Under the pieces are notes generated by a model that did no database searches, was not told the origin of the DNA, and saw only the letters and a program-made list of their open reading frames with translations. Made by a program: the position numbers and the translations under genes. A stretch of 64,000 bases of DNA from Comamonadaceae bacterium OS-1 (lineage in GTDB: Bacteria; Pseudomonadota; Gammaproteobacteria; Burkholderiales; Burkholderiaceae_C): positions 62,001-126,000 of the forward strand of contig AP026969.1 in assembly GCA_027923965.1 (NCBI GenBank), read 5' to 3'. Of the stretch, positions 8,404 through 17,953 are shown piece by piece (position 1 is the stretch's first letter; each line of letters starts with the position of its first letter).

Positions 8404-10110
8404 TCAGACCGGTTGGATGTCAAAAGGGCGCGCCACCAGGGTACTCGGCTTGGGCGGGCGAAACTGCACAAAAAACTCGTTGCCCTGCACCGCCAGGCCG
8501 CTGCGTTCCCGGCTGGCGCGCTGGTAGCCGATGCTGGCGCGGTGGCGCTCGCACAGTTCCCGGCAAATATACAGACCCAGGCCGCTGGATCGGCTCTCTG
8601 AGCTGAAAAAAGGCTCGAACAGGTGCTGCTCCACCGTGTGCTCCATGGGCGGGCCGTCGCTCCACACCAGCAGGCTGGATTGGCGGCTGGGCAGCAGCCG
8701 GGTACCGACCTGGACGGCACCGACCTGGCCGCTCTCGTAGCGCAGGGCGTTGTCCAGCAGGTTGACCAGCACGCGGCGCAGGTGGTCGGGGTCAAAGTCC
8801 ACCGGCAATCCCAGCGTGCCCAGCGCCACCTGCACCTTACGCTGGGCCGGGTCCTGCTGCAACCAGTCGCGGCAGATGCTGTCCACCGCCTCGTCCAGCT
8901 TGATTTGCAACGGTGCGTTGTCGTGTCCGGAGCGCACCGGCACCCGGGCGATCTCCAGCACTTCGTCGACAATTTTTGCCAGGCGCTGGGCGTTGTGCCG
9001 CACCATGGTGGTCAGCCGCTGCTGGGCCGGGTCGCTCAGTTCCTCTTCCAGCAGGGCGTTGGCCTGGGTGATGGCGGCCAGCGGGTTGCGGATTTCATGC
9101 GCCACGGCGGCGGACATGCGGCCCATGGCGGCCATTTTTTCGGTGCGCAGCCGGGCCTCCATTTCGCGCAGGTCGTGCAGGAACATCACGCACAGGCTGT
9201 CGGTTTGCCCTTCCATGGCGGCCGTCATGCGGGTGCGCACCCGCACCCGGCGCGGGCTGCGGCCGGTGTGCTGGATGCGGATGTCGGCCTGCTGCGGGTT
9301 CTCTTCGGCAAAGGTCTTTTGCGCCAGCGCCAGCAGCGCCAGCCAGCCGGGCTGGCTGCCCAACTGCAAGGGCGCATGGCCGTGGCGGCTGTCGGTGCCC
9401 AGCAGCAGGCGGGCCGCCGGGTTGGCGGCACGGGTGCTGCCGCTGGCATCGACCACCAGCACGCCGTCGGTCAGGGTTTCGATCACCAGCTCGTTGACCC
9501 GGGTCTGCAGCTGCGCGTCCTGCTGGCTGCGCAGGGCCAGCTGCTCTTCGCGCTCCAGCCGCGCCGCCAGCTGGTTGACAAGAAAGGCCGCCACAAAATA
9601 GCCCATGCCGGTCAGGCCGCTTTGCATGAACAGCGCGGCTTCGTCACCCGCCTGGCGGACGTACAGTTTCCAGGTGTCCAGCAGCAACAGCAGCAGCGTC
9701 ATGCCGGCCGCCGTGCCCAGGGCGATGGCGCGCCGGCCCAGCACCGCCGCCAGCAGCACCGGCAGGCCCAGCAGCGGGCTGTAGTTGACGCTGCCGCCCG
9801 ACTGCATTAGCTGCAGGGTGGAGAACACCAGGGCATCCACGCCCACCGTGCCGATCCAGAAGCGCTTGGACGGAGGCTCGGTCTGGCTGGGCCGCCCGGT
9901 CAGACGCAGCGTCAGGGCGCTGGCCAGGTAGCCGCTGCTAAACAGCAGCAGCCAGGGCGACACTGCCTGGCCCAACGCCAGCAGCGCGCCGTGCCAGACC
10001 AGAATGGCCAGGGCAATCGTCACCCGCGCCGTCATGAAACCGTACCAAATCCGCGCCAGGGCGAGCGGGTCGGGCTCGGCCAGATGCGCGGCGGGGCTGG
10101 TGGGTGTCAC
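8404..10110 (-). CDS. pilS: Sensor histidine kinase PilS
   Basis: Partner kinase of PilR, 568 residues from a GTG at 10110 that overlaps the stop of the preceding gene (GTGA). The same frame is open further upstream but only over other genes. The N-terminus has about six membrane helices (residues 25-190), then a PAS-like segment, then the HisKA phospho-acceptor motif AAVAHEIRNPLAAI with His near residue 337, the N box LLDNALRYESG and the G2 box SSGLGLYICREL. The G1 box reads SDGPPM rather than the usual DxGxG, a departure worth noting although ATP binding may still work. In Pseudomonas PilS senses membrane pilin and controls PilR. Confidence 0.92.
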   Translation of the reverse strand: MTPTSPAAHLAEPDPLALARIWYGFMTARVTIALAILVWHGALLALGQAVSPWLLLFSSGYLASALTLRLTGRPSQTEPPSKRFWIGTVGVDALVFSTLQLMQSGGSVNYSPLLGLPVLLAAVLGRRAIALGTAAGMTLLLLLLDTWKLYVRQAGDEAALFMQSGLTGMGYFVAAFLVNQLAARLEREEQLALRSQQDAQLQTRVNELVIETLTDGVLVVDASGSTRAANPAARLLLGTDSRHGHAPLQLGSQPGWLALLALAQKTFAEENPQQADIRIQHTGRSPRRVRVRTRMTAAMEGQTDSLCVMFLHDLREMEARLRTEKMAAMGRMSAAVAHEIRNPLAAITQANALLEEELSDPAQQRLTTMVRHNAQRLAKIVDEVLEIARVPVRSGHDNAPLQIKLDEAVDSICRDWLQQDPAQRKVQVALGTLGLPVDFDPDHLRRVLVNLLDNALRYESGQVGAVQVGTRLLPSRQSSLLVWSDGPPMEHTVEQHLFEPFFSSESRSSGLGLYICRELCERHRASIGYQRASRERSGLAVQGNEFFVQFRPPKPSTLVARPFDIQPV

Positions 10111-10328
10111 CGTGGGGCCTGCTCCGCCTGCGCGCGGTGGGCCGGACTGCAGTAGATGCCGTGCGCGGTGGTGAGTGCCTCGGCGTTTGGCAGCAGCACG
10201 CCGCACACTTTGCAGGGCACCATTTCCTGCAGGGCCCGAGGGGGCTTGGACGGTTTGGTGGGGGGCCGCCGCGAGCGCCACAGCCACACGCCCAACAGCA
10301 CCGCCAGCAAGACGATCAGCAGCTTCAT
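10107..10328 (-). CDS. PP0621-type small membrane protein with a CxxC motif
   Basis: A 73-residue protein. One N-terminal membrane helix (LLIVLLAVLLGVWLW), a basic Pro-rich linker, then a small domain with VPCKVCGVLLP and a later YCSPAH, suggesting a metal-binding knuckle. The start ATG overlaps the stop of the YpjD-like gene (ATGA) and its own stop overlaps the pilS GTG, so the three are translationally coupled. The family is of unknown function and commonly precedes pilS in betaproteobacteria. Confidence 0.85.
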   Translation of the reverse strand: MKLLIVLLAVLLGVWLWRSRRPPTKPSKPPRALQEMVPCKVCGVLLPNAEALTTAHGIYCSPAHRAQAEQAPR

Positions 10329-11125
10329 GTGACCCGCCCCAGCACCACTTCCAGTACAAAGCGCGAGCCCACATAGCCCAGCAGCAGCAGACCCGCTCCG
10401 GCGTACAGCACCCGCACGGCCTTGCGGCCACGCCAGCCAAAGCGGCTGCGGCCCAACAGCAGCACCGCAAAGGTCAGCCAGGACAGCAGTGAAAACACGG
10501 TTTTGTGGCTCCACTTCCAGCCGTGGATACCGTAGAGCTGTTCGCCAAACAGCCAGCCCACCAGCAGCGTGGCCGACAGCAGCACAAAGCCCGCCTTCAC
10601 CAGCCGAAAGGTCAGCCGCTCCAGCGTCAGCAGCGGAATACCGTTGTGTGTGTCGGCCGCCAGGCGCATCTGGCGTTCGGCCCGGGTCATCAGCCAGGCA
10701 TGCAGCACCGCGGCTGCAAACAGGCCGTACGACGCAATGCCCAGTGCCCAGTGCAGCGGCAGCCAGGGCGAGGCCATCTCGTGCAGGGGTGTACCCGGAA
10801 ACAGCAGGGCCAGCAGCACCGCCACCGCGCCCAGTCCGGCCAGCGCCCAGCGGGCCCGCAGTTGCGGGAACAAATGGCTTTCCACCGCGTACACCGTCAA
10901 CACCAGCCAGGCCGTGACCGACAGGGCGGGCGCAAAGCCAAAGCGCGGCGGCGTGCCAAACAGGCCCAGGCTCAGCACCAGGGCGTGCAGCAGCCAGGCC
11001 AGCCACAGGGCGCCCCGGCTGGCGCGCATGCTCAGGGCCCCGGCCCCCACGGCGGGCACGGCATAGGCCAGCGCCGTGGCGGCAAACAGCAGCACGGTGG
11101 CAAGGGGCGCGGTCGTTAAAATCAT
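10325..11125 (-). CDS. YpjD/CcsA-like inner membrane protein
   Basis: A 266-residue polytopic protein with about eight predicted helices. It carries the cytochrome c assembly (CcsA/CcmC-type) features LHWALGIASYGLFAAAVLHA and HGWKWSHKTVFSLLSW, whose histidines can bind haem in the family. It is divergent from ffh, 78 bases apart, as ypjD is beside ffh in E. coli. No other cytochrome c maturation genes are nearby, so a YpjD-like role, still poorly defined, is more likely than haem export. It heads the operon that runs through pilS, pilR and ampD. Confidence 0.85.
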   Translation of the reverse strand: MILTTAPLATVLLFAATALAYAVPAVGAGALSMRASRGALWLAWLLHALVLSLGLFGTPPRFGFAPALSVTAWLVLTVYAVESHLFPQLRARWALAGLGAVAVLLALLFPGTPLHEMASPWLPLHWALGIASYGLFAAAVLHAWLMTRAERQMRLAADTHNGIPLLTLERLTFRLVKAGFVLLSATLLVGWLFGEQLYGIHGWKWSHKTVFSLLSWLTFAVLLLGRSRFGWRGRKAVRVLYAGAGLLLLGYVGSRFVLEVVLGRVT

Positions 11126-11203
11126 GGGCGAAGTTTAGCGTTTCACCCTTCCCCCCTTCTTTCCTCTTTTCTCGCCTGCCTAACCCTCCCCGGACACTTC
11201 TTT

Positions 11204-12562
11204 ATGGCCTCCGCTCTCACCGACAAACTCTCCCGCCTGGTCAAGGAAATCCGGGGCCAGGCCCGCATCACCGAGTCCAATGTGGCCGACATGCTGCGCG
11301 AAGTGCGCATGGCCCTGCTGGAGGCCGACGTGGCCCTGCCGGTGGTGCGCGACTTCATTGCGCGGGTGAAAGAAAAAGCCCTGGGCCAGGAGGTGATGGG
11401 TTCGCTCTCGCCCGGCCAGGCGCTGGTGGGCATCGTCAACCGCGAACTCAGCCGCACCATGGGCGAGGGCATCAGCGACATCAACCTGGCCACCCAGCCG
11501 CCCGCCGTTATTTTGATGGCCGGTCTGCAGGGCGCAGGTAAAACCACCACCACCGCCAAGCTGGCCAAGCACCTGATTGAGAAGCGCAAGAAAAAAGTGC
11601 TCACCGTGTCCGGCGACGTGTACCGCCCGGCCGCCATCGAGCAGCTGAAGATGGTGACCAAGCAGGCCGGGGCCGAGTGGTTCCCCAGCACGCCCGACCA
11701 GAAGCCGCTGGACATCGCCGCCGCCGCCATTGACTACGCCCGCAAGCACTACTTTGACGTGCTGCTGGTCGACACGGCGGGCCGCCTGGCCATCGACGAA
11801 GTGCTGATGCGCGAAATCAAGGACCTGCACGCCTTCCTCAAGCCCGTCGAAACCCTGTTCGTGGTCGATGCCATGCAGGGCCAGGACGCGATCAACACCG
11901 CCAAGGCCTTCTCCGATGCGCTGCCGCTGACCGGCATCATCCTCACCAAGACCGACGGCGACTCGCGCGGCGGCGCCGCCCTGTCGGTGCGCCATGTGAC
12001 GGGCGTGCCCATCAAGTTTGCCGGTACCAGCGAAAAGATCGACGGCCTGGAAGTGTTCGATGCCGAGCGCCACGCCGGGCGGGTGCTGGGCATGGGCGAC
12101 ATCCTGGCCCTGGTCGAGCAGGTCACCGCCGGGGTCGACATGGCCGCGGCGCAAAAGCTGGCCGCCAAGGTCAAAAGCGGCGAAAGCTTTGACCTGAACG
12201 ACTTCCTGAGCCAGATCCAGCAGATGAAGCAAATGGGCGGCCTGTCCAGCCTGATGGACAAGCTGCCCGCCCAGATGGCCGCCAAGGCGGGCTCCATGGA
12301 CATGGACAAGGCCGAGCGCGACATCCGCCGCAAGGAAGGCATCATCTACAGCATGACCCCGCTGGAGCGCCGCAAGCCCGACCTGATCAAGGCCACCCGC
12401 AAGCGCCGCATCGCCGCCGGTGCCGGGGTCCAGGTGCAAGAGGTGAACCGCATGCTCAACGAGTTCAGCCAGATGCAGGACATGATGAAGAAGATGAAGG
12501 GCGGCGGCATGATGAAGATGATCAAGCGCATGGGTGGCATGAAGGGCATGCCGAAGTTTTAA
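11204..12562 (+). CDS. ffh: Signal recognition particle GTPase Ffh (SRP54)
   Basis: Protein part of the signal recognition particle, which binds signal peptides of nascent membrane proteins and delivers ribosomes to FtsY. The 452-residue protein has the N domain, the G domain with G1 GLQGAGKTTT (107-116), G3 DTAGRL, G4 TKTDGDSRGG, and the methionine-rich M domain ending in MKKMKGGGMMKMIKRMGG. Length and order are standard. It is a single-gene unit, divergent from the ypjD-like gene. Confidence 0.98.
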   Translation: MASALTDKLSRLVKEIRGQARITESNVADMLREVRMALLEADVALPVVRDFIARVKEKALGQEVMGSLSPGQALVGIVNRELSRTMGEGISDINLATQPPAVILMAGLQGAGKTTTTAKLAKHLIEKRKKKVLTVSGDVYRPAAIEQLKMVTKQAGAEWFPSTPDQKPLDIAAAAIDYARKHYFDVLLVDTAGRLAIDEVLMREIKDLHAFLKPVETLFVVDAMQGQDAINTAKAFSDALPLTGIILTKTDGDSRGGAALSVRHVTGVPIKFAGTSEKIDGLEVFDAERHAGRVLGMGDILALVEQVTAGVDMAAAQKLAAKVKSGESFDLNDFLSQIQQMKQMGGLSSLMDKLPAQMAAKAGSMDMDKAERDIRRKEGIIYSMTPLERRKPDLIKATRKRRIAAGAGVQVQEVNRMLNEFSQMQDMMKKMKGGGMMKMIKRMGGMKGMPKF

Positions 12563-12571
12563 GGTTAAATC

Positions 12572-12621
12572 GGCCTCTAGCGCTTATTCCATCAGCACGA
12601 GCAGCTATTTTTTACATAGCA
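12572..12621. repeat. Two-hairpin interspersed repeat
   Basis: Directly after ffh. It reads GGCCTCTAGCGCTTATTCC, then ATCAGCACGAGC, then GCTATTTTTTACATAGC: one GCTTAT..ATMAGC hairpin and one GCTAT..ATAGC hairpin. It may act as the ffh terminator or as an mRNA 3' end. Confidence 0.75.
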
Positions 12622-12751
12622 AATACCTGCAGGCAGGCTGGGCATCCGGTTAAACCCTAGGAGGCTGCTTTACCTGGGCGCAGCGGCGGGAGCGTGGGCA
12701 TATTGGGTTATTCTTAACATTTGCTTACATTGTTCGCCCGAGACCCCGCAC

Positions 12752-14293
12752 ATGAAAAACCTGAAGATTTCGACCCGGCTGCTGGTGCTGGTGGGGGTGT
12801 TGTCGGCTTTGCTGGTGGCGATCGGGGCGATGGGCTTGCTGGGCATTGCCAAGTCCAATGCGGCCATGGAGTCGATGTACCGCAACCGCATGCAGACCCA
12901 GAGCGCGGTGGCCGAATTCCAGTTTCTGACCATGCGCAACCGGCAGCTGATTTCCAATGCCTTGCTGTCGCCGGTGCCCGAGAAAATCGCCAAGGCCACG
13001 GCCGAGGCCGAGGCCAATATCCTGAAGGTCAACAAGGTCTGGGCCACGCTGCAGGCCACGCCCATGGGCCCGGGGGGCGACACCCTGGTCAAGGCCATTG
13101 CAGCCAAGCAACAAAAAATCATGCAGGAGGGCTTGCGCCCCGCGCTGCAAGCCCTGGCCGACGAGGACGTGGCCACGGCGCGGGTGCTGGCGGTGCGCAA
13201 GTTTGGCGATTTGTTCGACCCCATCTTCGACGACATCGGCGGCCTGCTGGTGCTGACCCAGGCCGACACCCAGCGCGACTTTGACGATGCCCTGGCCCGT
13301 TACGCCACCATCCGCACGGTGTTCATTGCCTCCATCCTGGCCGGTATCGTGTTTGCCGCCCTGTTTGGCTACACCCTGATGCGCGGCATCACCAAGCCGC
13401 TGCTGCGGGCGGGCGAAGTGGCCAACGCCGTGGCCCAGGGGCAGTTGAACCAGGCCATCGACACCTCGGGCCAGGACGAAGTCGCCGTGGTGATGCAGGC
13501 CTTGGCGGCCATGCAGGCCAGTCTGTCGCAGGTGGTGGCCACGGTGCGCCAGGGGTCAGAGAGCGTATCCACCGCCAGCGCCGAGATCGCCCAGGGCAAC
13601 CACGACCTGAGCGCGCGTACCGAGCACCAGGCCAGCGCACTGGAACAAACCGCCGCCAGCATGGAGGAGCTGGGCTCTACCGTCAAACAAAACGCCGACA
13701 GTGCGGCCCAGGCCAACCAGCTCGCCCGGCGCGCCAGCGCGGTGGCCGTGCAGGGCGGCGAGGTGGTGGCCGAGGTGGTGACCACCATGCAGGGCATCAA
13801 CGCCAGTTCCAAAAAGATTGCCGACATCATCGGCGTGATCGACGGCATTGCCTTCCAGACCAATATTCTGGCCCTGAACGCCGCGGTGGAAGCCGCCCGC
13901 GCGGGTGAGCAGGGCCGGGGCTTTGCTGTGGTGGCCAGCGAAGTGCGTTCGCTGGCCGGGCGCAGCGCCGACGCCGCCCGGGAAATCAAGCTGCTGATCA
14001 GCGCCAGCGTAGACCGCGTGGCCCAGGGCACGCTGCTGGTGGACAAGGCGGGCACCACCATGGCCGAGGTGGTGGCCGCCATCCGCAGTGCCACCGACAT
14101 CATGGGTGAGATCAGTGCCGCGAGCCGCGAGCAAAGCCTGGGCGTGTCCCAGGTGGGCGAGGCCGTGACCCAGATGGACCAGGCCACCCAGCAAAACGCC
14201 GCCCTGGTGGAAGAAATGGCCGCCGCCGCTAGCAGCATGCGCGGCCAGGCGCAAGACCTGGTGGACGCGGTGGCGGTATTTGTCCTGAAGTGA
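12752..14293 (+). CDS. Methyl-accepting chemotaxis protein (first of three)
   Basis: A 513-residue transmembrane chemoreceptor. Helix 1 at about residues 10-30, a four-helix-bundle ligand domain of about 160 residues, helix 2 ([19 protein letters not shown]) near 195, a HAMP linker, then the signalling domain with the conserved hairpin tip [20 protein letters not shown]. No C-terminal NWETF-type pentapeptide for CheR/CheB tethering. Ligand unknown. Its signalling half is nearly the same as that of the next receptor, suggesting tandem duplication with exchange of the sensor half. Confidence 0.94.
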   Translation: MKNLKISTRLLVLVGVLSALLVAIGAMGLLGIAKSNAAMESMYRNRMQTQSAVAEFQFLTMRNRQLISNALLSPVPEKIAKATAEAEANILKVNKVWATLQATPMGPGGDTLVKAIAAKQQKIMQEGLRPALQALADEDVATARVLAVRKFGDLFDPIFDDIGGLLVLTQADTQRDFDDALARYATIRTVFIASILAGIVFAALFGYTLMRGITKPLLRAGEVANAVAQGQLNQAIDTSGQDEVAVVMQALAAMQASLSQVVATVRQGSESVSTASAEIAQGNHDLSARTEHQASALEQTAASMEELGSTVKQNADSAAQANQLARRASAVAVQGGEVVAEVVTTMQGINASSKKIADIIGVIDGIAFQTNILALNAAVEAARAGEQGRGFAVVASEVRSLAGRSADAAREIKLLISASVDRVAQGTLLVDKAGTTMAEVVAAIRSATDIMGEISAASREQSLGVSQVGEAVTQMDQATQQNAALVEEMAAAASSMRGQAQDLVDAVAVFVLK

Positions 14294-14414
14294 CGGCTCC
14301 CCCAGGCTCAGTGATGCGCATCTTTCTGCCGCTCGCTTCCAAGAGGCGCTAGCCAGCCCCGGGCACCGCCATTTGCCGGCAGCTTGCACCTGTATGTCGG
14401 CCAGATTTAAATGC

Positions 14415-14470
14415 TTTTTAGCCCGCCAGCGCTTATTCAATAAGCGTGAAATGCTATTTTTTATATAGCT
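14415..14470. repeat. Two-hairpin interspersed repeat
   Basis: CGCTTATTCAATAAGCG is a perfect hairpin, followed by GCTATTTTTTATATAGC. It sits in the 351-base gap 14294-14644 between two chemoreceptor genes. The rest of the gap holds only the leader of the next gene and no further recognisable element. Confidence 0.82.
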
Positions 14471-14644
14471 TTTGGGTCGCTTGCCATGGAAGGGGCAAGC
14501 GGTGTAAAAACACCCCATTCGGTAACCAAAACCGTGTACAAATTAGTTACTATCGGTTACGAGTCGCAGACGGGGGTTACAGGCGAGGCCTGTACCGCAA
14601 CGTTTTTGCGGACGGCTTCTGCCCCGATTGAAAGGACCCCCGCC

Positions 14645-16225
14645 ATGCAACTTTCCGACTTGAAGGTCAGCACGCGTTTGAACTTTGGCTTTGGTCTGGT
14701 GGTGCTGCTGTCGCTGCTGTCGGCGGGGCTGGCCTTGCACAAGCTGGCGGGCGTGGCCCAAGACCTGCAGGACGTGGTCAAGGTCAACAACGTCAAGATC
14801 GCGCTCAACACCACCTTGTCGCAAGACGTGCACGTCGTGTCCCGCGTCATCCGCACCATTGCGCTGCTGGACGACAAGGCCGCCCAAGAGCGCGAGACGC
14901 GCAAGATCACCGAGGCCCGCACCAGCTACGACAAGGCCTGGGAGGCGCTGCAGAACTTCCCGCCCAGCGATGCCGGAAAAGCCCTGCGCGGCAAGATTGC
15001 CCAGGCCGCCCAGACCGCCCGCGCGCTGAACAACCAGGTGCTGGCCCTAGGCCTGGCCGACCAGCCTGTCGATGCCACTGCGCTGCTGCTCAAAGAGGCC
15101 GGCCCGGCCACCACGCTGTGGCAGGAGGCGATTGCCGACAACATCGCCTACCAGCAAAAGAACAACGACCACGAGTACGACGCGGCCATGGACGACTACG
15201 CCGAGGCCCGCACCCTGCTGATCGGCTTTGGCCTGTTCAGTGTGTTGTTGGCCGCCTTGGTGGGCGCGCTCATCACCCGCTCCATCGTGCGCCAGCTCGG
15301 GGCCGAGCCCGCCACCGCCACCGCCCTGGCGCAGGGCGTGGCCGCGGGCAACCTGGGCGTGCAGATCCGCCTGCGCGAGGGCGACACCACCAGCCTGATG
15401 GCCCAACTGCAGAGCATGCAGACCAGCCTGGTGCGGCTGGTCACCCAGGTGCGCCTGGGCTCGGAAAGTGTGGCCACCGCCAGTTCCGAGATCGCCCAGG
15501 GCAACCACGACCTCAGCGCCCGCACCGAGCAGCAGGCCAGCGCGCTGGAAGAAACCGCGGCCTCGATGGAGCAGCTCAGCGCCACCGTGCGGCAAAACGC
15601 CGACAGCGCCACCCAGGCCAACCAGCTGGCCCAGCACGCCAGCACCGTGGCCGTACAGGGTGGCGAGGTAGTGGCCGAGGTGGTGACCACCATGCAGGGC
15701 ATCAACGACAGCTCGAAGAAGATCGCCGACATCATCGGCGTGATCGACGGCATCGCCTTCCAGACCAATATCCTGGCGCTGAACGCTGCGGTAGAAGCCG
15801 CCCGTGCCGGGGAGCAGGGCCGGGGCTTTGCGGTGGTGGCCAGCGAGGTGCGCAGCCTGGCCGGGCGCAGCGCCGAAGCCGCCAAGGAAATCAAGCTGCT
15901 GATCGGTGCCAGCGTGGACCGTGTGGCCCAGGGCACGGCATTGGTAGACAAGGCGGGCGGCACCATGGCCGAGGTGGTGGCCTCCATCCGCCGGGTCACC
16001 GGCATCGTCGGCGAGATCAGCGCCGCCAGCAACGAGCAAAGCGCGGGTGTGGCGCAGATCGGCGAGGCGGTCTCGCAGATTGACCACGTGACCCAGCAAA
16101 ACGCCGCCCTGGTGGAGGAAATGGCCGCAGCGGCCAGCAGCATGAAGAGCCAGGCTGAGGACCTGGTGGCTTCGGTGGCGGTGTTCAGGCTGCCCCCTGG
16201 CGTGGGTGTGCCGCAGCTGCGGTAG
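14645..16225 (+). CDS. Methyl-accepting chemotaxis protein (second of three)
   Basis: A 526-residue chemoreceptor from the ATG at 14645, chosen because GAAAGGA lies at a good distance upstream and the protein then begins [16 protein letters not shown] as related receptors do; the frame is open further up. It has two membrane helices flanking a four-helix ligand-binding region (about 35-190), HAMP, and a signalling domain with [20 protein letters not shown]. The signalling half closely repeats that of the upstream receptor while the periplasmic half differs. Ligand unknown. Confidence 0.94.
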   Translation: MQLSDLKVSTRLNFGFGLVVLLSLLSAGLALHKLAGVAQDLQDVVKVNNVKIALNTTLSQDVHVVSRVIRTIALLDDKAAQERETRKITEARTSYDKAWEALQNFPPSDAGKALRGKIAQAAQTARALNNQVLALGLADQPVDATALLLKEAGPATTLWQEAIADNIAYQQKNNDHEYDAAMDDYAEARTLLIGFGLFSVLLAALVGALITRSIVRQLGAEPATATALAQGVAAGNLGVQIRLREGDTTSLMAQLQSMQTSLVRLVTQVRLGSESVATASSEIAQGNHDLSARTEQQASALEETAASMEQLSATVRQNADSATQANQLAQHASTVAVQGGEVVAEVVTTMQGINDSSKKIADIIGVIDGIAFQTNILALNAAVEAARAGEQGRGFAVVASEVRSLAGRSAEAAKEIKLLIGASVDRVAQGTALVDKAGGTMAEVVASIRRVTGIVGEISAASNEQSAGVAQIGEAVSQIDHVTQQNAALVEEMAAAASSMKSQAEDLVASVAVFRLPPGVGVPQLR

Positions 16226-16306
16226 GCGGACTGCACCAGGCCGGTGGTGGGGCCACAACACCACCACGGAACCATCTTTACCGTTTACCAACCGATGAGG
16301 ACCTTG

Positions 16307-17875
16307 ATGCGCAACAACCAACCCATCCTGAACCAGGAATACCCCTTTCCCAGCGGGCAGACCCTGGTCTCCACCACCGATCTGCAGGGCAACATCCGCT
16401 ACTGCAATCCGTACTTCATCGAGGTCAGTGGCTTCAGCCGCGACGAACTGGTGGGCCAGCCGCACAACCTGATCCGCCACCCGGACATGCCCGAAGAGGC
16501 CTATCGGGACATGTGGGCCACCATCAAGAGCGGGCGGCCCTGGTCGGCGATGGTGAAGAACCGGCGCAAGGACGGCAGCTACTACTGGGTGCGGGCCAAC
16601 GTCACACCGCTGATGGAGGGCAACCAGCCCACCGGCTACATGTCGGTGCGCACCGAACCCCTGCGCGCCGACATCGATGCCGCCACCGCGCTGTACGCCC
16701 GCATGCGCGCCGAAAAGGCCCAGGGTCAGCGCATCACCTGCCTGGACGGCGGCCATGTGCGGGTCAACAGCCTGGCCGGGCGCATCGCCACGGCGCTGAC
16801 GCTGGGGCTGGCGGGCAAACTCACCCTGACCTCCGGTGCCTTGACGGCTTTGGGCGTGGCGGTCGGGGTGGCCATCGGTGGGGCTTCGGCCGGCTCTATC
16901 GCCCTGGTGGCGGTGCCCACGGTACTGGTGTGCGCGGTGGTGGGCGGCTGGTTGCTCAAGACCATGGCGATCGATCCGCTGCAGAGCCTGGTGGCTTTTT
17001 CCAACCGCATGGCCGCCGGAGACCTGACGCAAAGCCTGCAAAGCCGGGGCACCGATGCCTTGGGCAGCCTGTCGGCGGCGCTGAACCAGCTCAACGTCAA
17101 CCTGCTGTCCATCGTGCGCGATGCGCGCACCGGGGTGGAAAACATGTCGATCTCCACCCAGGAGATTGCGCAGGGCAACAACGACCTGTCGCAGCGCACC
17201 GAAAGCCAGGCCAGCAACCTGGAGCAAACCGCGGCCTCCATGGAGCAACTCACCGCCACCGTGCGCCAGAACACCGATTCCGCCATCCAGGCCGCCCAGT
17301 TGGCGGCGCAGGCCGATGCCGTCACCCGCCGCGGTGGGGAGGCGGTGCAGGATGTCACCCGCACCATGCGCGAGATCAGCACCTCGTCGGCCCGTATCGG
17401 CGAGATCATCCAGGTGATCGACAGCATCGCTTTCCAGACCAATATCCTGGCCTTGAACGCTGCCGTGGAAGCCGCGCGGGCGGGTGACCAGGGGCGGGGG
17501 TTTGCCGTGGTGGCCTCGGAGGTGCGGGCGCTGTCACAGCGCACGGCCTCGGCGGCGCGCGAGGTCAAGACCCTGATTGCCGAATCTGCCGCCACGGTGG
17601 ACAGCGGCAGCCGCCTGGCCGATGCCGCCCAGGTCACCATGGGCGATGCCCTGGCATCGGTGAGCCGGGTGACCTTGCTGGTCAACGAGATCAGCGCCGC
17701 CTCGCGCGAGCAGCAGCAGGGCATTGCGCAGGTGAACGATGCCATCACCCAAATGGACAACATCACCCAGCAAAACGCCGCGCTGGTGGAGCAGATTGCC
17801 GCCGCCGCCACCGCGCTGCACGGGCAGTCGGAGGCCGTGTCGGAGAGCGTGCGGGTGTTCCGCTTGCAGAAATAA
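16307..17875 (+). CDS. Aer-like PAS-domain chemoreceptor
   Basis: A 522-residue receptor starting at the ATG at 16307, preceded by GAGG; the frame opens earlier without a better ribosome site. The N-terminal 120 residues are a PAS domain ([20 protein letters not shown], then [17 protein letters not shown]) of the kind that binds FAD in the aerotaxis receptor Aer. A hydrophobic hairpin (about 155-215) anchors it in the membrane without a periplasmic domain, followed by HAMP and a signalling domain with [20 protein letters not shown]. It probably senses redox or energy state. It is third in a tandem receptor cluster. Confidence 0.92.
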   Translation: MRNNQPILNQEYPFPSGQTLVSTTDLQGNIRYCNPYFIEVSGFSRDELVGQPHNLIRHPDMPEEAYRDMWATIKSGRPWSAMVKNRRKDGSYYWVRANVTPLMEGNQPTGYMSVRTEPLRADIDAATALYARMRAEKAQGQRITCLDGGHVRVNSLAGRIATALTLGLAGKLTLTSGALTALGVAVGVAIGGASAGSIALVAVPTVLVCAVVGGWLLKTMAIDPLQSLVAFSNRMAAGDLTQSLQSRGTDALGSLSAALNQLNVNLLSIVRDARTGVENMSISTQEIAQGNNDLSQRTESQASNLEQTAASMEQLTATVRQNTDSAIQAAQLAAQADAVTRRGGEAVQDVTRTMREISTSSARIGEIIQVIDSIAFQTNILALNAAVEAARAGDQGRGFAVVASEVRALSQRTASAAREVKTLIAESAATVDSGSRLADAAQVTMGDALASVSRVTLLVNEISAASREQQQGIAQVNDAITQMDNITQQNAALVEQIAAAATALHGQSEAVSESVRVFRLQK

Positions 17876-17909
17876 GCCCTTTTGCTTTTTAGAAGCTATT
17901 TAAGGGTTT

Positions 17910-17952
17910 TGTGCTTATTCCATAAGCGTGAAAGGCTATATTTTAAATAGCA
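17910..17952. repeat. Two-hairpin interspersed repeat
   Basis: GTGCTTATTCCATAAGC followed by GGCTATATTTTAAATAGC, immediately past the 3' end of the convergent metalloprotease gene. It is well placed to act as a shared 3' end for the two converging genes. Confidence 0.8.
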
Positions 17953-17953
17953 C

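Noticed and set aside
11180..12439. Long open frame antisense to ffh, and similar frames antisense to nrdA, the chemoreceptors and the metalloprotease
   Set aside because: Products of high-GC codon bias; no domain sense, and the opposite strand encodes clear families.
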